Made by a program: the position numbers and the translations under genes
Part shown: one piece after another, positions 57,237 to 64,000 of the stretch
Position numbering within the stretch: the first letter of the stretch is position 1
Layout: each line of letters starts with the position of its first letter
Assembly: GCA_010909165.1 (NCBI GenBank)
Contig: VJWM01000003.1
Location: 372,001-436,000, forward strand
Length of the DNA: 64,000 nucleotides
Direction: 5' to 3'
From: Anthoceros angustus
Lineage: Eukaryota > Streptophyta > Anthocerotopsida > Anthocerotales > Anthocerotaceae
The notes under the pieces: model-generated
Databases searched by the model: none
What the model saw: the letters and a program-made list of their open reading frames with translations, nothing else
What the model was told of the DNA's origin: nothing

Positions 57237-58335
57237 TCTGAAAAAAGAACACTTGTAACAAAAAAAACCCTTGTTATCGATGTAAAATATCCAACAAGTA
57301 ATTTTTTTAAGTGAGTTAAAATGCACGGCAAGTATTATCATCACAAAAACTGAAAATCAATTAAAATTGTATTCATCTTGCAAAAATAATACTTGCAATA
57401 AAAAAACCTTCATTACCCGCGTGAATTCATGATGAATAATTTTTTGAAGCGAGTTCAAATGCACAACAAGTATTGTGTTTATATCACAAAGCCTCGAGAT
57501 GAAGAGAGTTGAAATCGTAGCTGGCCTTTATAAAGAGCAATGAGTTAGCTTAACTTGGAATCTATTAGATTAGAGTAGCTTCCCAAACCCTAAAATAACT
57601 GGGCTTACCGATCTCTCCTGTATTAATAAAGTATGTTCGACTTTAGAATAGTACTATAAATAATGTTTGGGTAGAAATAGATTTCTCTTGCAAAAAAGGG
57701 TTATGACTAAAATCCCCTCTTTTTTTGGTGAAAACGTGTATTTGCTTTTTTTGTTTTTTGGCATTTTTTTGGGCGTTCTCTAATAGAAACGTGGTGTTAA
57801 ATTCGCGGTGCCCACACCTTGCATGATCATTTGGTCACACTTTGCCTGATCCATAGATGGGCACCACGATTTTGAAGGGTGAACGTATCAAAACCGTCAT
57901 TTACACACTATTTAGGCATGTCCGCCGTTCATCCCATACAAGCGCTTCTCTTAGAAAATAGACGAACTGAGATGTAAAGACTCTAAACATCTGTATTCCT
58001 ACCGATCGTGAGAATAACCTTATTTCAGAAAACCTCAAAATTGGATAAATTCTAAAATCGAATACGTTTATAAATAAATTTATAATATTTATAAATATGT
58101 TGTATAAATAAATTTATAAATATAATTATAAATATATTTATACATATGTTTATAATGTGGAACAATACGCAAGTATCTTGTAAATGCCTCAAAATCTTCC
58201 AAAGAAAGAACTTGTATGAAACCAAATGTTAGTTTTTGTATCCGTAGATAAGAATACTGAACAGTAATTTCTCTCGTTTCAATCTTCTCTTTGAAAGACT
58301 GCATATTTATGTGCTTACAACGCTAGTTTAATCTC
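57237..58335. other. AT-rich intergenic stretch
   Basis: Bases 57236-57480 contain a diverged direct repeat of about 125 bp (ACTTG(T/C)AA(C/T)AAAAAAACC followed by CGAGTTCAAATGCAC). Bases 58070-58155 are a TTTATAAATA-rich run. No gene is evident. Confidence 0.5.
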
Positions 58336-58339
58336 CTAG

Positions 58340-59810
58340 AATCCGCCACGCTCTATAATAGTGGTCATGAGGACTACATAAACCTAAATGGATTTTTCTT
58401 GTAAAATGAGCAGAATAGTGAGGACTAATAACCCGTGCAAACTTTTCCTGTAAGATGAGCAGAACAATGGAAACTACTAAATTATCCTGCACACTTTTCT
58501 TGTAAGATGAGCATTTATAAAAGTGGGAACTACTAACCCCTACATACTTTTCTTGTCATATGAGCACACAGTGGGAATTTCTTATGATTCATAAGGACTT
58601 TTATCTTGAGATAAGCAGAACAATGAGGATTATTATTCCATGCGGACTTTTCTTGTAAGATGAGCAGAACAGTGGGCATTACTAATCCATGCGAATTATT
58701 CTTGTGAGATGAGCGGAATAGTGTGAACTACTAACCCATGTGGACTATTCTCGTAAGATAAGCAGAACAGTGAGGACTACTTACCCATGCAAACTTTTCT
58801 TGTTAGATGGGCAAATCTTGAGGGCTTTTAATCGATGCGCACTTCTCTTATCAGATTAATAGAAACAGTGCGAACTACTAATCCGTACACACTTCTCTTA
58901 TATAATGAGCAAAACAGTGGGGACTACTAATCCATGCACACTTCTCTTATAACATGAGCAGAACACTGGGGACTACTAACCTGTGCACACTTCTCTAATA
59001 ACATGAGCAGAATACTGAGGACTACTAACCCGTGCACACTTCTTATAACATGAGCAGAACACTGGAAACTACTAACCTGTGCATACTTCTCTTATAACAT
59101 GAGCAAAACATTGGGGACTACTAATTCGTGCACACTTCTCTCATATCTTGAGCAGAACAGTGGGGACTACTAACCCGTGCACACTTCTCTTATAACCTGA
59201 GTAGAACACTAGGGACTACTAACCCATACGGACTATTCTTATCAGATGAGAAGAATAATGGGGACTACTAGCCCATGTATACTTTTCTTGTGAGATGAGC
59301 AAACAATGGGGACTACTTATTATCATGCAGACTTTTCTTGTAACATGAGCAAAACAACCAAGGGACTGCAAATCCAAGCAAACTTTTCTTGTAAGATGAG
59401 CAAACAGTGAGGACTACTAATTGATGTGGACTTTCCTTGTTATATGAGCAGTACAGTAGGGAATACTAACCGTGCACATTTCTCTTGTAAGAAAAGCATA
59501 ACAGTGGGGACTACGATTCAATGTGGACTATTCCCGTCAGATGAGCAGAATAATAGGGACTACTAGCCGATGAATACTTTTTTTATGAGATGAGCAAACA
59601 GTGAGGACGAGCAACCTATTTGAACTTTTCCTCTAAGATGAACAAACAGTGAGGACTATCAACCCATTTAAACTTTTCTTGTAAGATGAGCAGCAATCAA
59701 TAAAGACCTCTAACCGATGCGGATTTTTTCTTGTTAGATGAGCAGACTATAGAGTCTTAGGGACTACTAACTTAAGCAAACTTTTCTTCTAAGATGAGCA
59801 AACAAATAAA
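58340..59810 (+). repeat. Minisatellite array of about 1.45 kb, unit about 47-50 bp, about 30 copies
   Basis: Degenerate units on the pattern GGACTACTAACCC, ATGCRNACTTTTCTTG and TAAGATGAGCAGAACAGTG repeat head to tail without interruption. Copies in 58900-59220 share a CACTTCTCTTATAACATGAGC subtype, while the flanking copies share ACTTTTCTTGTAAGATGAGC, so the array grew in at least two stages. There is no open frame across it. Confidence 0.96.
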
Positions 59811-60119
59811 GCATGGCAGACACAAATAGCAAATCACTAGTAGGTGGGTTGGTTACTCAATGGGCAAGGTCCACATCATAAATGACTTTGTGCAATTAGC
59901 CTAGGTGAGATCTATAATATTCACTCAAGAACAAAGCCATCTAAGATGACTAATCAAGAAACCTTTCAAACGAGGGCCATCATCTCAATTTTCTTCCATT
60001 CAACTGAATTGAAAGATGATCTCGCGCTTTACAGTCTTCCACATGGGAAACTGATTGTTGTTTGGTCAATGAGGATGTTACAAACAACTAGTCCAAAGTG
60101 CTTGCTCGTAATAGAATGA

Positions 60120-60895
60120 GCACGCTTATATTTAAGGAAAGTATGTTTTATTGAGGGAAAAACGATGGGAGAAAACCCATCTAGCAGGGAACAATGAAGG
60201 GAAAACCCTGAGGGTGAAGGTAAAAAGCAGCAACTAAGCTCCTTATCTAAAGTTACCTACTGCTCCTAGAGCATCATTTGCAGAAAGAACAAATGGCCTG
60301 CAAACTACGGAGAAAGAGGAAAAAGCGTCACATGCCACCGCCGCCTTGTGAAGGATTACCGTCGAGAGGGCCCTTTGAAGGGCAATGGAGACTTGTTGTC
60401 TGAAGTAAACTGTGAAAAGGGACAAGATACCCGCAAGTATCGCCCACACCATGCCTGCGTGCGTGGTAGGATTTGGCACAAGACAGGAGAAATTTATCGA
60501 AGTTCGCAGCCATGGCCCTATACGTTTCGAGTGTGAGCGGAATAAAGAAGTGGCTCGCTTCGTCCCTACAGATTGACCAGAGTCATGAGAGGGCGCACCC
60601 CAACCAAGATGGTTGGTGATAACTTGAGCGAAGATGGTGTCTCCAGCAAAGTCAGTAACCATCACGTCCGCCACCGAAACCGTGGACAAAGTACAAGTCA
60701 GCCCTTATCGAGCGACCTGTTCGAAGAATGTACCCTCGCTCCCTTCAGGCCATGTAACTGCTTTCGCTAGTAATGGCAAACATGACATCGCGGATAGCGT
60801 CGTGGGTGGCGATGCGGTGACCCCCATTGGGACAACGAGCAAGTGTACCCCAAAGTCATCGCGCACTCGTAGGTAAGGAGGGAAGATGCCAAAAG
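60120..60895 (-). mobile_element. LINE (non-LTR retrotransposon) 3'-end remnant, second locus
   Basis: On the minus strand the sequence ends with ACCCATC-TTTTCTCCCATCGTTTTTCCCTCAATAAAACA, a plausible LINE 3' end with AATAAA. The frame 60689-60243 carries VSIALQRALSTVILH and HARRHGVG-like fragments corresponding to 49.43-50.35 kb. The plus-strand phrases TATGGCAAACATGACATCGCGGAT (49.43 locus) and AATGGCAAACATGACATCGCGGATA (here) show the kinship directly. It is frameshifted and inactive. Confidence 0.5.
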
Positions 60896-63315
60896 CTAAA
60901 GCATGCCGAGACGGAATCACATCGCACTAGTGAAGGTGGTTGGTGTGATGACAAAACCCCGTATACATGGATGAGCCAGAAGCCAAGCGACTGTGCCCCT
61001 ATAATTAAGGGTAACTCTCTTATTTTTCAATTAGAATCTCTAAGTGAAACTTTAGATTTTAATTGAAATACAAGAGAGCTGCACTCTCTGGAAGGAAGGC
61101 CCAGTAGGAATGTTAATAGCTAGGTGTCACGGAATAAAGCGAAGGGGAGAGTGATGAAGGCCTACCGCCACAAATTCTTGGGAGTCAAAGAGGGGCCCAC
61201 TTGCCGTAAGCCAAGAGGATCTTGTTGATATTCGGTAGACTTCTCTTGGATGAATGTTGTTCTTTAGATATTGCAAAAGCTTGAGGTTGATACTTATCTT
61301 TTAGTATTCAATACCTATTCACTCGCATAAAATGCAAAATATGAGTGAAGGAAAAATTATATTGGTGGTCCAACAATATATCAATTTGGGGGTGAGGATG
61401 ATTTCCCAACTCACTCATAACCTATCACACACCAGCAAACATGTCTCTCTCTATATTTTTAAGTGCTTAAGAGTTTTTAACTTTGCAAGTACAAGTACTT
61501 ATATGGCCAAGATTTTTTTTGCGGAAGCTTACCTGACCAAGTTGAGACAGAAAAATAAATACTAATGACGACATCTTCAAGATCTCATTTTCAAATGAAC
61601 ATATGAAGTCCATCTAATGTTTTTTTGAACAAATAATTATCTTGACCTCCGAGACAGGTCGTGGGAAATGAATGTGAGTCTAAGGACTCTAAATTACCTT
61701 TATTCAATCCTTCAGTATCGGGATAGCAAATGATGTGTAGAACGAAGTACACTCTTTCCTATTTTTACCCACCTTTGATTTGCCATTCTTCGGCTTCCTT
61801 TCTTAAGTAATGGATGATTCTCAGTGATGCTTGCTTTTACAGCCTTTTCTACCTACCTAAAATGCAAACCAAATATTTAATTTTAATTCTATTCATCAGT
61901 AAATATTTTATTTTATTCTATCACACACACACACACACACATATAAAATACAAAACCATAACAAATATTGATACACCTCACGTAGTTGAATCATAAGTCA
62001 ATGAGCACACATCTTAGAATTGTTTGTCTAACCATTTGGATCATCAATGCATAGAGTCTACCTAGAAGGATGGATTTATAGCGTAGAAGCCTTCTTGTTT
62101 CTGGCTACTACATATTACGGGATGCAAGAGCGGAAAGTTATGACTAAAGCGGAAGAGCGTATAGGAAAAGAGAGTGGAGGCAAGGTTGCTGGTTGGGTGA
62201 CGCGCGTTCTTGCTGTGTAGCAACATCAAAAGGAAACCCTACACCTCATGCCAAATGTCACGCTTCCCAAAACAGGTTCAGGTTCCTTCTCCAAGCACCG
62301 GATCATGGTTTCTAGAAACTCTACGCCTGGGGGACACATATCCGAAAAACGACAACACATCCCAACGATACGGGTGGACTGGAATTTGGAAGCACCACGG
62401 TTCAGAACTTGTGTGGTTGCAGAGCTCCAGGTCCAGTGTCCAATGAAAGCTTGAGAGCAGCGCTGTCAGAGAGGACTTCCAGCTGTTGAGCAGCAATGTC
62501 GTGAACTGGAAGTGTCTCCCGCTTGAAACGGGGGAGGCCTCTGTTCCGTGGACGATCCAGGCCGCCAGGACTGGGAGTGATCTTTCGGAATATGTATGGG
62601 AACTGGAAACTATCCACACATTTATACCTACCTATGTACATATGTATGGATACCACCCGTATGAAGGATGTACTTGCAGTAAGTTACTGCTACAGCCGGC
62701 CTCGTTTTCTTCTTGTAGTGACTATGCAGGGTGGGCCCCGCCTAAATACACGCTCTTCCCATCCCCACCCCCTGGCCTTAGTGCCTGGAGCCAGTTCTCC
62801 ATCTTGGTCGGGCCTGGTGTGCGGAAATCCGTAAGAAATTCGTTTTCAGATAGGATACTCTGTCGCACTAGCCGAGGATAGGGATCGTTTCCCATCTCCC
62901 GGCTTTGGATCGGGGGATGGAGGTGCAGCTGGCCGGAGGTCTTTGAAGGAGTCCGAGACTGACCAGTGAAGACGTGTTGACTGGCAGAGACTCGAGGCCG
63001 AGATTGTCTCATTGTCGGATGTTTAGGCAGCTACCTTGCCACCGCTGAGATATCTGTGATATGGAGAAGGGGCTGCAACATTCCGATGGTTTTGGTGGGT
63101 AAGAGGGTTGCCTAGGCAGGATAACGTTCTCCCGCCCTGAAGGGCAACAATAATCCGGCGGCCTTCTCTCATGCCTGGATCTCCACGTCCTCGTCGAAGA
63201 AATCTTCCGAAGTTGACCAGGACTTGGACTTTTGGAGGTACCAGGTGCTGCGTGGCATAGCGTTTTCAGCACCAGTTCCAAGTTCCCACTGTTATTCTGC
63301 TCCATATGTACAGAG
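60896..63315. other. Intergenic region, no gene recognised
   Basis: It holds a CA microsatellite (61921-61942), AT-rich DNA to about 62.1 kb and a GC-richer part upstream of the epimerase gene that should include its promoter and 5' UTR. Frames at 62210-62881 and 63009-63305 show no domain. Confidence 0.5.
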
Positions 63316-63872
63316 ATGGAGTACGGTGTGTCAAGACCCCGATCTCAGCTGCTGGTGAAGGTTATTGTGGGAGCCTCTCTGATTGCTCTATTCCTGGTGA
63401 TATTTCGCAAGTCTCCCACTTATAGCATTCCAGAAGCGGTATGCGTTGGTTCTGCCCTGTGATTGCATGATGGGTGATGTGATACTGGAAGTTGTTTTTT
63501 CCTGTCGACACGTGGTTTTGAGACGAGGCTGCGTGCAGAAGTTCAGACAGCAGAGTGGGATGCAACATGTGTTGGTGACTGGAGGAGCTGGGTACATAGG
63601 GTCACACGCTGCTCTACGTTTGTTGGAGGATGGTTATCGCGTCACGGTGGTGGTATGTTCTCCGTGGTTCTCAAGTTTGTGTCTTTCTCTGGTGCTACAT
63701 GTTGTTGGGGTTTTGTTATGGTTGGTGGAAGTGTAAGTTGTGGATTTGTCTGTGAATGATGCAGGATAATCTATCTCGTGGCAACTTGGGTGCTGTAGAG
63801 GTTTTGCAGAGGCTTTTCCCAGAGCCAGGGAGGTTGCAGTTTATCGTGGCAGATCTTGGGGACAGTGCTGCT
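63316..63872 (+). CDS. MUR4: UDP-arabinose 4-epimerase (MUR4/UXE-type), 5' part, runs off the window
   Basis: Interconverts UDP-xylose and UDP-arabinose in the Golgi to feed cell-wall arabinan and arabinogalactan synthesis. Three exons are seen: 63316-63438, 63539-63652 and 63765-63872. Exon 1 codes a short basic N-terminus, a hydrophobic segment ([15 protein letters not shown]) and a positive stop-transfer side, the type II signal anchor expected of Golgi MUR4 and absent from cytosolic UGE epimerases. Exon 2 carries the NAD-binding Rossmann motif [10 protein letters not shown]. Exon 3 gives [21 protein letters not shown] and ADLGD, closely following Arabidopsis MUR4. The catalytic SxYxK part lies beyond the window's right edge. 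Confidence 0.9.
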
Positions 63873-64000
63873 GTATCTTTTTTGTGCTTATGGAATACTC
63901 TGAATGTCATTTTCTTCTCAGGTAGCAGGGTAAACTCGCGCTGTGTTGCCTGAACAATAGTGAAACAGATAAATGCCGTATTCGATAAGAATACATTCGA

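Noticed and set aside
1-60895. Selaginella as the source, because of the short introns
   Set aside because: Selaginella lacks U-to-C editing, so a DYW:KP protein argues against it.

Overview
The window is nuclear DNA of a land plant. The genes are split by spliceosomal introns, most only about 50-110 bp long, and lie among decayed retrotransposons and minisatellites. The best taxonomic clue is a PPR protein at 22-24.7 kb whose C-terminus is of the DYW:KP type: a KPAxA motif in place of the PG box and a terminal GRP instead of DYW. That subclass is tied to U-to-C organelle RNA editing and is known from hornworts, ferns and some lycophytes, not from seed plants, mosses, liverworts or Selaginella. 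The compact introns and gene density fit a hornwort best. The lineage is an inference.

Layout. 1-4.7 kb: the pol region of a dead Ty1/copia element, frameshifted and with its reverse-transcriptase and RNase H parts duplicated. 5.8-10.1 kb: GC-rich repetitive DNA of probable retroelement origin, with a broken coiled-coil frame, GGTCCGGACC-rich repeats, a roughly 0.7 kb segment present twice, GTGGTGAGA arrays and a 24-bp array. 10.9-15.5 kb (-): a complete 21-exon chromomethylase. 21.0-21.5 kb (+): an intronless cwf18/CCDC12 splicing factor. 22.0-24.7 kb (+): the intronless DYW:KP PPR protein. 26.5-30.5 kb (-): a 17-exon HAD 5'-nucleotidase. 31.9-33.3 kb (-): a J-domain protein, head to head with a HINT4-like HIT protein at 33.9-35.5 kb (+). 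40.9-42.2 kb (-): an acireductone dioxygenase with an apparent signal peptide. 53.0-55.9 kb (-): a KirBac-like inward-rectifier channel homologue with a non-canonical pore and a very long N-terminal region. 63.3 kb to the end (+): the first exons of a MUR4-like UDP-arabinose 4-epimerase. The spaces between hold minisatellites (38.4, 44.6-45.1, 47.1-47.8 and 58.3-59.8 kb), two LINE remnants (49.4 and 60.1 kb) and sequence with no recognisable content.

The genes do not form one pathway. They cover DNA methylation, splicing, organelle RNA editing, nucleotide and sulfur-nucleotide metabolism, methionine salvage, ion transport and cell-wall sugar supply. Exon-intron models were built by hand from GT-AG (one GC-AG) signals, phase and family conservation. 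The seven spliced genes each give an uninterrupted frame; the last one runs off the window. The observations most worth following are the DYW:KP factor, the Kir-like protein with GLQ where GYG is expected, and the secretory-type acireductone dioxygenase. No CRISPR array, rRNA or convincing tRNA was seen.
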